64,000 bases of DNA. Source: Monodelphis domestica (Eukaryota > Chordata > Mammalia > Didelphimorphia > Didelphidae). Each line of letters starts with the position of its first letter. The first letter of the stretch is position 1. Location of the stretch: positions 35,167,351 through 35,231,350 of the forward strand of contig NC_077230.1 in NCBI RefSeq assembly GCF_027887165.1. The letters are read 5' to 3'. The position numbers and the translations under genes were made by a program. Positions 11,281 through 22,292 of the stretch are shown in pieces. The notes under the pieces were generated by a model. The model was not told the origin of the DNA and did no database searches. It was given only the letters and a program-made list of their open reading frames with translations.

Positions 11281-14200
11281 ATGCCAGGGAGTCCACAAAT
11301 GACAATCATAACTTTGAACGTGAATGGGATGAACTCACCCATAAAACGTAGACGAATAGCAGAATGGATTAGAATCCAAAACCCTACCATATGTTGTCTT
11401 CAAGAAACACACATGAGGCGGGTTGACACCCACAAGGTCAGAATTAAAGGATGGAGTAAGACCTTCTGGGCTTCAACTGATAGAAAGAAGGCAGGAGTGG
11501 TAATCATGATATCTGATAAAGCCAATGCAAAAATAGACCTGATCAAAAGGGATAGGGAAGGTAATTATATTTTGTTAAAAGGGACTCTAGACAATGAGGA
11601 AATATCATTAATCAACATGTATGCACCAAATAATATAGCACCCAAATTTCTAATGGAGAAACTAGGAGAATTGAAGGAAGAAATAGACAATAAAACCATA
11701 CTAGTGGGAGACTTAAACCAACCATTATCAAATTTAGATAAATCAAATCAAAAAATAAATAAGAAAGAGGTAAAAGAAGTGAATGAAATCTTAGAAAAAT
11801 TAGAATTAATAGACATATGGAGAAAAATAAATAGGGATAAAAAGGAATACACCTTCTTCTCAGCACCACATGGCACATTCACAAAAATTGACCATACATT
11901 AGGTCACAGAAACCTAGCACACAAATGCAGAAAAGCAGAAATAATGAATGCAGCCTTCTCAGATCACAAGGCAATAAAAATAATGATTAGTAATGGTACA
12001 TGGAAAACCAAATCTAAAACCAATTGGAAATTAAACAATATGATACTCCAAAACCGTTTAGTTAAAGAAGAAATCATAGAAACAATTAATAATTTCATCG
12101 AGGAAAATGACAATGGCGAAACATCCTTCCAAACCTTTTGGGATGCAGCCAAAGCGGTAATCAGAGGTAAATTCATATCCCTGAATGCTTATATTAACAA
12201 ACAAGGGAGAGCAGAGATCAATCAATTGGAAATGCAAATGAAAAAACTGGAAAGCGATCAAATTAAAAACCGCCAGCAGAAAACCAAATTAGAAATCCTA
12301 AAAATTAAGGGAGAAATTAATAAAATCGAAAGTGATAGAACTATTGATTTAATAAATGAGACAAGAAGCTGGTACTTTGAAAAAACAAACAAAATAGACA
12401 AGGTACTGGTCAATCTAGTTAAAAAAAGGAAGGAAGAAAAGCAAATTCACAGCATTAAAGATGAAAAGGGGGACAGCACCTCCAATGAGGAGGAAATTAA
12501 GGCAATCATTAGAAATTACTTTGCCCAATTATATGGCAATAAATACACCAATTTAGGAGAAATGGATGAATATATACAAAAATACAAACTGCCTAGACTA
12601 ACAGAAGAGGAAATAGAATTCCTAAATAATCCCATATCAGAAATTGAAATCCAACAAGCCATCAAAGAACTTCCTAAGAAAAAGTCCCCAGGGCCTGATG
12701 GATTCACCTGTGAATTCTATCAAACATTCAGAGAACAGTTAATCCCAATACTATACAAACTATTTGACATAATAAGCAAAGAGGGAGTTCTACCAAACTC
12801 CTTTTACGACACAAACATGGTACTGATTCCAAAACCAGGCAGGTCAAAAACAGAGAAAGAAAACTATAGGCCAATCTCCCTAATGAATATAGATGCAAAA
12901 ATCTTAAATAGGATACTAGCAAAAAGACTCCAGCAAGTGATCAGAAGGATCATTCACCATGATCAAGTAGGATTCATACCAGGGATGCAGGGCTGGTTCA
13001 ACATTAGGAAAACCATCCACATAATTGACCACATCAACAAGCAAACTAGCAAGAATCACATGATTATTTCAATAGATGCAGAAAAAGCCTTTGATAAAAT
13101 ACAACACCCATTCCTATTAAAAACACTAGAAAGCATAGGAATAGAAGGGTCATTCCTAAAAATAATAAACAGTATATATCTAAAACCAACAGCTAATATC
13201 ATCTGCAATGGGGATAAACTAGATGCATTCCCAATAAGATCAGGAGTGAAACAAGGATGCCCATTATCACCTCTACTATTTGACATTGTACTAGAAACAC
13301 TAGCAGTAGCAATTAGAGAAGATAAAGGAATTGAAGGCATCAAAATAGGCAAGGAGGAGACCAAGTTATCACTCTTTGCGGATGACATGATGGTCTACTT
13401 AAAGAATCCTAGAGATTCAACCAAAAAGCTAATTGAAATAATCAACAACTTTAGCAAAGTTGCAGGATACAAAATAAACCCACATAAATCATCAGCTTTT
13501 CTATATATCTCCAACACAGCTCAGCAGCAAGAACTAGAAAGAGAAATCCCATTCAAAATCACCTTAGACAAAATAAAATACCTAGGAATCTACCTCCCAA
13601 GACAAACACAGGAACTATATGAACACAACTACAAAACACTCGCCACACAACTAAAACTAGACTTGAACAAATGGAAAAACATTAACTGCTCATGGATAGG
13701 ACGAGCCAATATAATAAAAATGACCATCCTACCCAAACTTATTTATCTATTTAGTGCCATACCCATTGAACTACCAAAATACTTCTTCACTGATTTAGAA
13801 AAAACCATAACAAAGTTCATTTGGAAGAACAAAAGATCAAGGATATCCAGGGAAATAATGAAAAAAAACACATACGATGGGGGCCTTGCAGTCCCTGACC
13901 TAAAACTATATTACAAAGCAGCAGTCATCAAAACAATTTGGTACTGGCTAAGAAACAGAAAGGAAGATCAGTGGAATAGACTGGGGGAAAGCGACCTCAG
14001 CAAGACAGTATACGATAAACCCAAAGATCCCAGCTTTTGGGACAAAAATCCACTATTCGATAAAAACTGCTGGGAAAATTGGAAGACAGTGTGGGAGAGA
14101 CTAGGAATAGATCAACACCTCACACCCTACACCAAGATAAATTCAAAATGGGTGAGTGACTTAAACATAAAGAAGGAAACCATAAGTAAATTGGGTAAAC

Positions 14201-15087
14201 ACAGAATAGTATACATGTCAGACCTTTGGGAGGGGAAAGGCTTTAAAACCAAGCAAGACATAGAAAGAATCACAAAATGTAAAATAAATAATTTTGACTA
14301 CATCAAACTAAAAAGCTTTTGTACAAACAAAACCAATATAACTAAAATCAGAAGGGAAACAACAAATTGGGAAAAAATCTTCATAGAAACCTCTGACAAA
14401 GGTTTAATTACTCATATTTATAAAGAGCTAAATCAATTGTACACAAAATCAAGCCATTCTCCAATTGATAAATGGGCAAGGGAAATGGATAGGCAGTTCT
14501 CAGATAAAGAAATCAAAACTATTAACAAGCACATGAAGAAGTGTTCTACATCTCTTATAATCAGAGAGATGCAAATCAAAACAACTCTGAGGTATCACCT
14601 CACACCTAGCAGATTGGCTAACATAACAGCAAAGGAAAGTAATGAATGCTGGAGGGGATGTGGCAAAGTAGGGACATTAATTCATTGCTGGTGGAGCTGT
14701 GAACTGATCCAACCATTCTGGAGGGCAATTTGGAACTATGCCCAAAGGGCGACAAAAGAATATCTACCCTTTGACCCAGCCATAGCACTGCTGGGTCTGT
14801 ACCCCAAAGAGATAATGGACACAAAGACTTGTACAAAAATATTCATAGCTGCGCTCTTTGTGGTGGCCCAAAACTGGAAAATGAGGGGATGCCCATCAAT
14901 TGGGGAATGGCTGAACAAACTGTGGTATATGTTGGTGATGGAGTACTATTGTGCTAAAAGGAATAATAAAGTGGAGAAGTTCCATGGAGACTGGAACAAC
15001 CTCCAGGAAGTGATGCAGAGCGAGAGGAGCAGAACCAGGAGAACATTGTACACAGAGACAAACACACTGTGGTATCATCGAACGTAA
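11281..15087 (+). CDS. L1#2 ORF2p, intact endonuclease-reverse transcriptase (1268 aa)
   Basis: ORF2p nicks target DNA and copies L1 RNA at the nick. Endonuclease (about residues 1-240): [34 protein letters not shown] and FSDHKAIKI carry the expected Asn, Glu, Asp and His residues. Reverse transcriptase (about 490-780): [78 protein letters not shown] and the catalytic FADD at residues 699-702. The C-terminal zinc knuckle [18 protein letters not shown] has the CX3CX7HX4C spacing. Human ORF2p is 1275 aa. The start follows the family N-terminus. ORF1 and ORF2 are separated by 533 bases, so ORF2 is expected to be translated by reinitiation or a similar route (inference). Confidence 0.96.
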   Translation: MPGSPQMTIITLNVNGMNSPIKRRRIAEWIRIQNPTICCLQETHMRRVDTHKVRIKGWSKTFWASTDRKKAGVVIMISDKANAKIDLIKRDREGNYILLKGTLDNEEISLINMYAPNNIAPKFLMEKLGELKEEIDNKTILVGDLNQPLSNLDKSNQKINKKEVKEVNEILEKLELIDIWRKINRDKKEYTFFSAPHGTFTKIDHTLGHRNLAHKCRKAEIMNAAFSDHKAIKIMISNGTWKTKSKTNWKLNNMILQNRLVKEEIIETINNFIEENDNGETSFQTFWDAAKAVIRGKFISLNAYINKQGRAEINQLEMQMKKLESDQIKNRQQKTKLEILKIKGEINKIESDRTIDLINETRSWYFEKTNKIDKVLVNLVKKRKEEKQIHSIKDEKGDSTSNEEEIKAIIRNYFAQLYGNKYTNLGEMDEYIQKYKLPRLTEEEIEFLNNPISEIEIQQAIKELPKKKSPGPDGFTCEFYQTFREQLIPILYKLFDIISKEGVLPNSFYDTNMVLIPKPGRSKTEKENYRPISLMNIDAKILNRILAKRLQQVIRRIIHHDQVGFIPGMQGWFNIRKTIHIIDHINKQTSKNHMIISIDAEKAFDKIQHPFLLKTLESIGIEGSFLKIINSIYLKPTANIICNGDKLDAFPIRSGVKQGCPLSPLLFDIVLETLAVAIREDKGIEGIKIGKEETKLSLFADDMMVYLKNPRDSTKKLIEIINNFSKVAGYKINPHKSSAFLYISNTAQQQELEREIPFKITLDKIKYLGIYLPRQTQELYEHNYKTLATQLKLDLNKWKNINCSWIGRANIIKMTILPKLIYLFSAIPIELPKYFFTDLEKTITKFIWKNKRSRISREIMKKNTYDGGLAVPDLKLYYKAAVIKTIWYWLRNRKEDQWNRLGESDLSKTVYDKPKDPSFWDKNPLFDKNCWENWKTVWERLGIDQHLTPYTKINSKWVSDLNIKKETISKLGKHRIVYMSDLWEGKGFKTKQDIERITKCKINNFDYIKLKSFCTNKTNITKIRRETTNWEKIFIETSDKGLITHIYKELNQLYTKSSHSPIDKWAREMDRQFSDKEIKTINKHMKKCSTSLIIREMQIKTTLRYHLTPSRLANITAKESNECWRGCGKVGTLIHCWWSCELIQPFWRAIWNYAQRATKEYLPFDPAIALLGLYPKEIMDTKTCTKIFIAALFVVAQNWKMRGCPSIGEWLNKLWYMLVMEYYCAKRNNKVEKFHGDWNNLQEVMQSERSRTRRTLYTETNTLWYHRT

Positions 15088-15345
15088 TGGACTTCTCCAT
15101 TAGTGGTGGTGTAATGTCCCTGAACAACTTGCAGGGACCCAGGAGAAAAAAACACCATTCATAAGCAAAGGATAAACTATGGGAGTGGAAACACCGAGAA
15201 AAAGCAACTGCCTGAATACAGAGGTTGAGGGGACATGACAGAGGATAGACTCTAAATGAACACTCTAATGCAAATACTATCAACAAAGCAATGGGTTCAA
15301 ATCAAGAAAACATCTAATGCCCAGTGGACTTACGCGTCGGCTATG

Positions 15346-15365
15346 GGGGGTGGGGGGGGGAGGAA
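15346..15365 (+). repeat. G-rich run in the L1#2 3' UTR
   Basis: 'tggggggtggggggggga' in the 3' UTR. The equivalents are at 16522-16536 (L1#1) and 61155-61171 (L1#3). Mammalian L1 3' UTRs commonly carry such a tract. Confidence 0.7.
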
Positions 15366-15444
15366 AAGAAAATGATCTATGTCTTTAACGAATAATGCTT
15401 GGAAATGACCAAATAAAATATATTAAAAAAAAAAAAGAGTTACA

Positions 15445-16257
15445 AAATGCAAAATAAATAATCTGGATTATATCAAATTAAAAAGTTTTTGTACAAACAA
15501 AACCAATGTAACCAAAATCAGAAGGTTAGCAACAAATTGGGAAACAATCTTCATAAAAACCTCTGACAAAGGTTTAATTACTCAAATTTATATAGAACTA
15601 AATCAATTGTACAAAAAATCAAGCCATTCTCGAATTGACAAATGGGCAAGGGACATGAACAGGCAGTTCGCAGCCAAAGAAATAAAAACTATTAATAAGC
15701 ACATGAAAAAGTGCTCTACATCTCTTATAATCAGAGAGATGCAAATCAAAACAACTCTGAGGTATCACCTCACACCTAGCAGATTGGCTAACATGACAGC
15801 TATGGAAAGTAATGAATGCTGTAGGGGATGTGGCAAAGTGGGGACATTAATTCATAGCTGGTGGAGTTGTGAATTGATCCAACCATTCTGGAGGGCAATT
15901 TGGAACTATGCCCAAAGTGCGATAAAAGAATGTCTGCCCTTTGATCCAGCCATAGCACTGCTGTGTCTGTACCCCAAAGAGATAATGGACAAAAAGACTT
16001 GTACAAAAATATTCATAGCTGCGCTCTTTGTGGTGGCCAAAAATTGGAAAATGAGGGGATGCCCTTCAATTGGAGAATGGCTGAATAAATTGTGGTATAT
16101 GTTGGTAATGGAATACTATTGTGCCAAAAGGAATAATAAAGTGGAGGAATTCCATGGAGACTGGAACAACCTCCAGGAAGTGATGCAGAGTGAAAGGAGC
16201 AGAACCAGGAAAACATTGTACACAGAGACTGATACATTGTGGTACAATCGAAGGTGA
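15445..16257 (+). pseudogene. L1#1 ORF2, C-terminal part, after the L1#2 insertion
   Basis: This is the continuation of the ORF2 cut at 9080. It reads [13 protein letters not shown], then the zinc-knuckle region [18 protein letters not shown], in which the histidine is retained. It ends at TGA 16255-16257. L1#2 ends at DTLWYHRT in the equivalent place; here it is DTLWYNRR. The longest open part starts at 15607. Confidence 0.9.
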
Positions 16258-16618
16258 TGGACTTCTCCATTAGTATCAATGCAATGTCCCTGAACAATCT
16301 GCAGGGATCTAAAAAATACTACCCACAAGCAGAGGATAAATTGTGGGAGTAAAAACACCAATTAAAAGCAACTGCTTGACTACAGGGTTGGAGGAGAGAA
16401 GACTGAGGAGAGACTCTAAATGAACACTATAATGCAAATTCCAACAACAGGGAAATGGGTTTGAGTCAAGAACACATGTGATTACCAGTGGAATCATTTG
16501 ACGGCTATGGGAGAGGGAAAGGTGGGGGGGGGGGAAGGAAAAGAAAATGATCTTTGTTTCCAGTGAATAATGTATGAAAACGACAAAATAAAATAATGTT
16601 TAAAAATTAAAAAAGAAA

Positions 16619-16633
16619 AAGAAAAAGAGTATG
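16619..16633 (+). repeat. Right target-site duplication of L1#1
   Basis: aagaaaaagagtatg, matching 3744-3758 with one change. Confidence 0.85.
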
Positions 16634-17198
16634 ATAAGAAATGGACCTCGTCAAGTGAACAAAACTGTTAAGTGAAATAAAAATGAATTGATGTTTCAGA
16701 GTTTTATGCTCAAAACAGTGAGAATTGAGCATCACCTCCACTCTGTCATCTGTGACTTAATCTTTAATATTTTAAATGGATTCAGTGAGTTTGAGTAAAT
16801 ATGTTTTTAGTGAATCACTAAACATTTATGAAGTGCCTCTAGTGTCCAAGGCAATTTTATACCTGCTGAGGCCAGGAAGGATGGTCAGAAACAATCTCTC
16901 TTCTCAAGGAACTGGCGGTCTAGAAGAGGAGTCAACATGCTAACAATGATGCATGAAAAAGCAATCTACAATAGGATAAAAATGGAAATAATAAGAGAGA
17001 AAAGAAACCAAAAATGAAGGGATTCAAGAAAGGGTTTTCATCTTAGACTTGGAAGTAGCCAGAGGAGTGTATGACTAGAAACAAGAACAGAATGTTCTCT
17101 GAGAAATGGATTGTCTTATTTGGGAAGGATTTCAGATAGCATCGGGGTGGAGTTAGAAGGATCAAAATATCATATAAGAAGCCTAGAAAGGTGGCAGC

Positions 17199-17200
<2 letters not shown>

Positions 17201-17235
<35 letters not shown>

Positions 17236-17247
17236 GTGTGTGTGTGT
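17201..17247 (+). repeat. (TG)n microsatellite
   Basis: About 23 TG units with one CG interruption at 17231. Confidence 0.95.
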
Positions 17248-18130
17248 TTTGAATCATTTTCAATTGCAAACAATAGTTAATACTAAATCTAGGAGGAGAT
17301 AGGAAATCTTTACAGACTACTGTGTAGAAAGACAGACATAAGGTGACATAGTTATACCTTTCTTTGAAAGCTCAATGCTGGAAGCACTGGATTAGGGAAG
17401 GATATGGCAGATTTTGCAGCAATAATGCAGGCTTCAGGGGAGAAAGACCTGCTAAGAAGTTTTGTGTGACAGAAGGGCAGGCCATGTTAGAGAGAAATGT
17501 TGGAAACGTCTCCACAGATAAGCTTTGGCAACTGGCTGGATGGAGGAGGAAAGATGGACTGAGCCTGTGAAGAAGACAATAGTTGGTGAGGCAGGGTGAT
17601 GAAATAGTGAGAGAGAGAAGAGGAAGAGGGGAGATTTTCTGATTAGAAAATAAGAATTTCAGCTTTGGAAATACTGAATATCAGATGTTTATAGGACAAC
17701 GGTATAATTTAGAGAGGCATTACCTACCAAAAATTCCAGACTGGGATCTGGAAAGCTTACCACAATCTCAACACCCAAAGATTAAAGTCCAAATATTTGG
17801 AGAATTAAAAAAAAACCCACCCCAATATACTTCTTTTTCACTGTCCTCTGATCAGGACTGATCTTCCTTCACCACTCTGCCTACTGCTGCTGTCATAGAG
17901 CTAGAGAAAACATGCTTTATGATGTCAGCAATAATTCACATTAGCTGTTGGGAGTGGAGCTATGTGGCAACGTGAGAGTGGTTTGGGATCCTGAGTTGAT
18001 TACATTAAAAAATTCCTTTAAAAAATCTTTTTCTCAACACTTTTCACATTTACATAAAAGTTTTTTTTTTTAATTTTACATAGTTACAAGAGCCTTAGTT
18101 TAAAAGCCCTGGTTCACTTAAAAAAAAAAA

Positions 18131-18310
18131 AAAACCCTTGCCTTCTCACTTAGAATCAATGCTGTGTATAGTTTCCACAGCAGAAGAGTGGTAAGGGCTA
18201 GTCAATGGGGTTTAAGCGACTTGCCCAGGGTCACCAAGCTAGGAAGTGTCTGCGGCCACATTTGAACACAGGACTTGGCTCTCAATTCACCGAGTCACCC
18301 AACTGCCTCC
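18131..18310 (-). mobile_element. tRNA-derived SINE, minus strand
   Basis: It contains 'gcagaagagtggtaagggct', 'gacttgcccagggtcac' and 'tctcaattcaccgagtcacc'. Read in reverse this gives the tRNA-like head, the 'gggcaagtca' core and the tail of the common marsupial SINE also seen at 43053. Confidence 0.8.
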
Positions 18311-18420
18311 AAAATGGTTCATTCTTGAAAGAAAATTGAAAAAAGTTACTTTTCTTTTGATGAGTTACATGAATGATTCCAGTCATCCAAGTATCCCTGA
18401 AACTCATAAATTCTTTTAGA

Positions 18421-18959
18421 TGGTTTCTGAGGAACTGAAGCTAACATGAGAAAAATGTTCCCTAGAAACTTACCCAGTCACCTGTGGGGAAACAATAACA
18501 GCAGATTCTAAAGAATGCCAGAAAAAGGAGTCCATGAATTTGTAAGAACACATATTTCTATATATATGATATGTCTGAGGAAGCAGAGACAGTTCTGTAC
18601 TTGCTACCTCTGGACTAAGCCATATTATCCTCCTTGAGGGCTGGTTGTTTCTCTCAAGCTCGGTGCCCACCATAAATACTTGTTGGCTAACTGGATTGAT
18701 AAATGGAATTGTTTACACACTCGTTGCTAGGGGAGCTTGTTTTGAAACTTAGGAAGTAAAATTATGTAAGTCTCAAGAAAGAAAAAGAAGTCTAAATATT
18801 AAATGTTTAAAGGTGGTAAAATGGAAAGATTATAGGCCTAAGCTGAGATATCTGTTAACTTTTACTGCTGCTTTTTGACTGCTGGCTGACCATTCTGAGT
18901 TTCAAGGCAACTGAAGAGTTGATTCAAAAGAAATGACTGGTGGTTCCCTTAAGAAGGCC
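18421..18959. other. No gene recognised
   Basis: Non-repetitive sequence with short frames in both strands, none of which looks coding. If the promoter at 18960-19090 is real, this is its upstream flank. Confidence 0.4.
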
Positions 18960-19090
18960 AAACACTCAACAGCCAATAAGAGATCATAGAACATAGAACA
19001 ACTGTCAGGTTACCAAGGTATCAGGAGGATTATAAATAAAGGGAGGAGACTGGGGAGGTCATTCCTGCAAAGGAAACCAAGGAGGTAGGA
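18960..19090 (+). promoter_or_regulatory. Candidate CCAAT/TATA promoter and first-exon donor
   Basis: AGCCAATAAG (18971-18980) is followed about 55 bases later by TATAAATAAA (19031-19040). About 45 bases after that comes 'accaaggag/gtagga', which resembles a splice donor near 19085. The orientation and position, about 1.8 kb before the first exon I can read, fit a start for the PDZ-SAM gene. An old LTR promoter would look the same, and no initiator or protein start is visible. Confidence 0.3.
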
Positions 19091-19559
19091 TGTGTTAAGG
19101 ATTAGAAGGGTGGCAGTTTGATAAATTGTGGAATTATTTGTTTTAGAGTAGTTGCTGGGGATTTCTTTTTGTTGTGGAATGTTTTGATATGGAATTGGTG
19201 ATTTTTGATGTATACATTTTTAAAAAATACTGATAAACAGAATTCTAAAGGGGATCTCAGAGATTTTGTCTATTTTCAAAGGAATTTAAGATTATTGAGG
19301 AATCTATAAATATTTTAAAATAATATAGCAGGTTCCAGGGGGAAAATATATAATAACCAATATCTCCTAACGTGTTTTTTTTTATTTTAATTCTTTTTCT
19401 TTTTAACTTTTAAACATCATTTCATGTTTTCTGTCTCATATGATTTTCACAATTTTGGTCAGTCATCTAGTGAACAAATCTATTAATATTGGGGAAAGAA
19501 GGAGTGGGATAAATCATGGAAATTCATCTTTATATAAATATTTTGAAACATAAACCAAT
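19091..19559. other. AT-rich, no gene recognised
   Basis: Probably intron 1 if the promoter call is right. I see nothing specific. Confidence 0.35.
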
Positions 19560-20430
19560 CTATATGTATGTACTACATTTAAATAAATATAAATGTCTGA
19601 ATATAAAGATGAAATTCAATTAATATCAATTAGTAATTAATGATCATCAATTAGTAATTGTCACTAATGAATAATTGATTAATGATCACCAAGGAGTAAT
19701 TATTATTAATTAATAATTGATTAATATTAGTTATTGATCATAAAATTATTGTGGTTTTGTTCATGTATATTTATTTAATTTATTTATTTTTAAATGGATT
19801 TTGTTGATATATAAATATATTTTATTTATTAAATTATTTATTTTTAAATTTAATTTTATGTATTTATAAATTAATTTAATTTAATTTTAAAATCAATTTA
19901 AATAATTTTTATTAAATTCTTAAATAATAAACCATTAGTTATTAAATATTGATTGATAATAATTATTAATTAGTGAAAATTACTAATTGATGATAATTAA
20001 TCAATAATATTTTGGTATTGATTATTAAGTAAGTAACAATTAACTGATTATGAATTAATGATAATTAATCAATAATTGCTTCATAATAATTAATGATTAT
20101 AAGTAATCAATATCAACGATAAATTAATGATCATGAATTAATAGTCGATCAATGCCAATTATTAATACATAGCAATTGTTAATGATAATCAGTTAATAAT
20201 TGATTATATAATAATTAAATTATTATAATACAATATATAATTAATATAATATAATATAATATAATATAATATAATATAATATAATATAATATAATATAAT
20301 ATAATATAATATAATATAATATAATATAATATAATATAATATAATATATTATAATATATTATAATATAATATAATAAATAATTATTATATTTTAAATACT
20401 GATTAAATTTCATTAATTAATATTAATATG
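19560..20430. repeat. Extremely AT-rich block of diverged ATTAAT/ATTGAT units
   Basis: Almost pure A+T, built from interleaved 'attaat', 'tgatca' and 'caattagtaatt' words on both strands, with many short inverted repeats. It merges into the (ATAAT)n tract. Confidence 0.8.
20243..20380 (+). repeat. (ATAAT)n pentanucleotide microsatellite
   Basis: More than 20 near-perfect 5-bp units. The 69-aa minus-strand frame across it (YYIIL repeats) is an artefact. Confidence 0.95.
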
Positions 20431-20840
20431 TATTTAATATTAAAGGATTGTTTTAGAATATAAAGAAAAGAATGTTAGTCAATATGCCTTGTACCACTTA
20501 CCATAAACATTTTTTAGGCTATAGCAAAATTGTATATAGCTTTAGAATTCCTCCCCTTCCATTAGATATAATGCTGAATTTTTCCCGTCAAATTTAATGA
20601 ACATACAGGAGTAAATTTGAACATATGAGATACATTTTGAAATGAAATATTACTCTTGTGTATATTGGGGCTGAACACTTAGATAAAAGGAATTTTTAAG
20701 GGGGTATCATTTAATGTCAAGAGACTGATCAAGAAAACTAATTTTTACAAATAAAATTAATACACCACTGTACTTTGAAATTATTTATATTTTGTTGACC
20801 ATGCACTTTAAAAATTATTTTTATTTTTATTCAAGTAAAG
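20431..20840. other. Intronic sequence before the first readable exon
   Basis: No gene or repeat recognised. The last 70 bases are a T-rich tract suited to a splice acceptor. Confidence 0.4.
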
Positions 20841-20953
20841 ATCAGAATTTTCTTGTTCAAGAACCTTGTTTATAGCTTTTAATCTTCTCTGTGAAAAAAT
20901 GATGCAAAGAAGAGTCCAGAACCTCGATTTATTTTCTTGTCAAATAGACAAAG
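20841..20953 (+). CDS. PDZ-SAM gene exon a (first readable)
   Basis: The frame is open from just after TAA 20836-20838 and ends at a GT donor (gtaagc). The peptide ends CEKMMQRRVQNLDLFSCQIDK, where VQNLDLFSCQI is likely the first PDZ strand. The start could be 20841 or 20846, since both follow an AG. It ends in phase 1, joining 'aaa g' to 'gt gac' of exon b. Confidence 0.6.
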
Positions 20954-21239
20954 GTAAGCTTTAACTATAAAATTGCTTATTTCATACATGTATGCCATTC
21001 TTCATCAGTTTTATTTTTATTAAGCTTGTTTTTCATATCAATAAATATCAAATATAGAGAATATTAAAATATTAGGAATAACTCCCAAATGAAGATTAAA
21101 GAGTGTAACTGATAAATATTTTTGATATCATATAAATAAATATTTTTGATATCATAACTTTTAAAATAGTGTCAGAAAGGTGAGTTATAGCAATAAGGCA
21201 AAAAATTTAAGGAATAATCTGTAAAATCATAGTAAGAAT

Positions 21240-21475
21240 AAAATCGTTACCTTTTATAGACAATATAATAGTTTATTTAGAAAACCCAATCAAGCCAAAT
21301 AAAATGAATTAAAATAACTCCAGGAAAATGCAGGATAATAAATAAATCTTCATAGAGCATTAGCATTTTTATATATTATTCCCTAAAGCCTTAGCAAGAA
21401 CAAATAAAGACATTCTATTTAAAAATGATAGAGACTGTGAAATACCTGGAATTCTATTCATCAAAACAAAAGGGG
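21240..21475 (+). mobile_element. Old L1 ORF2 fragment, sense
   Basis: Diverged from the reverse transcriptase region of L1#2. It can be followed from 'atagtttatttagaaaaccc' (the VYLKNP region) to 'gaaatacctggaattctatt' (the KYLGIYLP region). It probably continues at 24620 beyond later insertions. Confidence 0.7.
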
Positions 21476-21477
21476 GA

Positions 21478-22276
21478 TGGAGGGAGGGCAGAACTAAGAT
21501 GGTGGAGAAGCTACACAGACTCACCTGTTCTCTATCTACCAAATTAAAATATGATATAATGCCTAAAAAGAAATATTGGAGCACCATAATCTACAGAAAA
21601 ATGGAGTGAAATAATTTTTCTATTTAAAACTACTTAGAAAGCCATTAGGAAAGTTCTATTCCACTTTGATGGAAGAGGAGTGCAAAAACAACAGAACGAG
21701 GCAGGTTCCGATAATTAAAGAGTCCTTGGACACTCCTGAATCATCAACAGGGGCTGCCAGAGCTCCCAGCCACAGCCCTTTTGCTGCCTTGATGGAGTGC
21801 CCATACACAGATCCAGGCAGCAGTTGTGGCGGACCTTATTGGGAGCACTTAGCACATCCCAATGCTTGCAACCTCAGAGGACAAGGGGATCCTGGTCACA
21901 GTTACCAGATGGAAAAGAATTCACATGGTTACTCACTGATCTGACCCCAGGCCAGGAGAGTATTAAGCACACTTGTCATTACATTATACAATGTTGAAAG
22001 AATTTAAAAAAAAAAAAAAGATTGGTCACTAAGAACTCTCAATGAAGCTGCACAAAGAACTTGGAACATACTTCTTTCTACATAGTTACAGAAAATGAGC
22101 AAACAACAATACCAAAACACCCTAACCATAGAAAGATATTTTGGTGCCCGGGAAGACTTAAAATCAGAAGAAAATATTGCTGCATCCAAAGCTTAGAAGG
22201 AAGAAAAGATATTAGCTATTTCACATCTCAAAATAGTCTACAAAGCAGAAATTGTCTAAATTATTTAGAGTAGTTT
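21478..22276 (+). mobile_element. L1 5' UTR and ORF1 start of another subfamily
   Basis: It begins 'ggcagaactaagatggtgga', an L1-type 5' end. A-rich DNA at 22006-22020 is followed at 22095 by a frame MSKQQYQNTLTIERYFGARE, which resembles the basic start and Y/F-FYG segment of ORF1p. Stops follow soon after. It seems to have been interrupted by later insertions. Confidence 0.5.
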
Positions 22277-22292
22277 AAGAAACGTGTCTCTG
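22277..22292 (+). repeat. Left target-site duplication of the CIBAR1 retrocopy
   Basis: aagaaacgtgtctctg is repeated exactly at 24428-24443. The site is TCTT/AA on the bottom strand, as for L1 endonuclease. Confidence 0.9.

Larger units (their letters stand above)
9081..15434 (+). mobile_element. L1#2: full-length LINE-1 with both ORFs intact, nested in L1#1
   Basis: About 6.35 kb: 5' UTR (9081-9781), ORF1 (9782-10747), spacer with polypurine tract (10748-11280), ORF2 (11281-15087), and a 3' UTR with a G-run at 15346-15361 and a short A tail. A perfect 10-bp target duplication flanks it. The start 'gaaggacttccggttaagatggcgg' is present, so the 5' end looks complete. It is nearly identical to L1#3 over most of its length, which implies recent activity of this subfamily. 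Nothing in the sequence itself rules out mobility. Confidence 0.95.
3759..16618 (+). mobile_element. L1#1: full-length LINE-1, inactive, split by L1#2
   Basis: A complete LINE-1 of about 6.5 kb once the inserted L1#2 and its duplication are removed. It runs from a 5' UTR starting 'gacttccgggtaatcatggc', through ORF1, a G-rich purine spacer (5870-5990) and ORF2, to a 3' UTR with a G-run (16522-16536) and an A-rich tail near 16600. It is flanked by a 15-bp target duplication. Both ORFs carry frameshifts and stops, so it cannot move by itself. Its 5' UTR and ORF1 N-terminus differ from L1#2 although the rest is closely related. Confidence 0.93.
16800..18420. repeat. Block B, homologous to 1720-3400
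   Basis: It contains 'catttatgaagtgcctctag' and 'ggccaggaaggatggtcag', matching block A in order and orientation. It is interrupted by a (TG)n tract and by a SINE at 18131-18310 that block A lacks. See the block A entry. Confidence 0.5.

Noticed and set aside
11612..13388. Antisense frames of 60-110 aa within L1 ORF2, repeated in every L1 copy
   Set aside because: They are mirror frames of the conserved ORF2 coding sequence. Their repetition follows from L1 homology and not from independent constraint.
21666..21997. Overlapping plus-strand frames of 66-92 aa as a small gene
   Set aside because: They lie in an L1-type 5' UTR and show no conserved domain.
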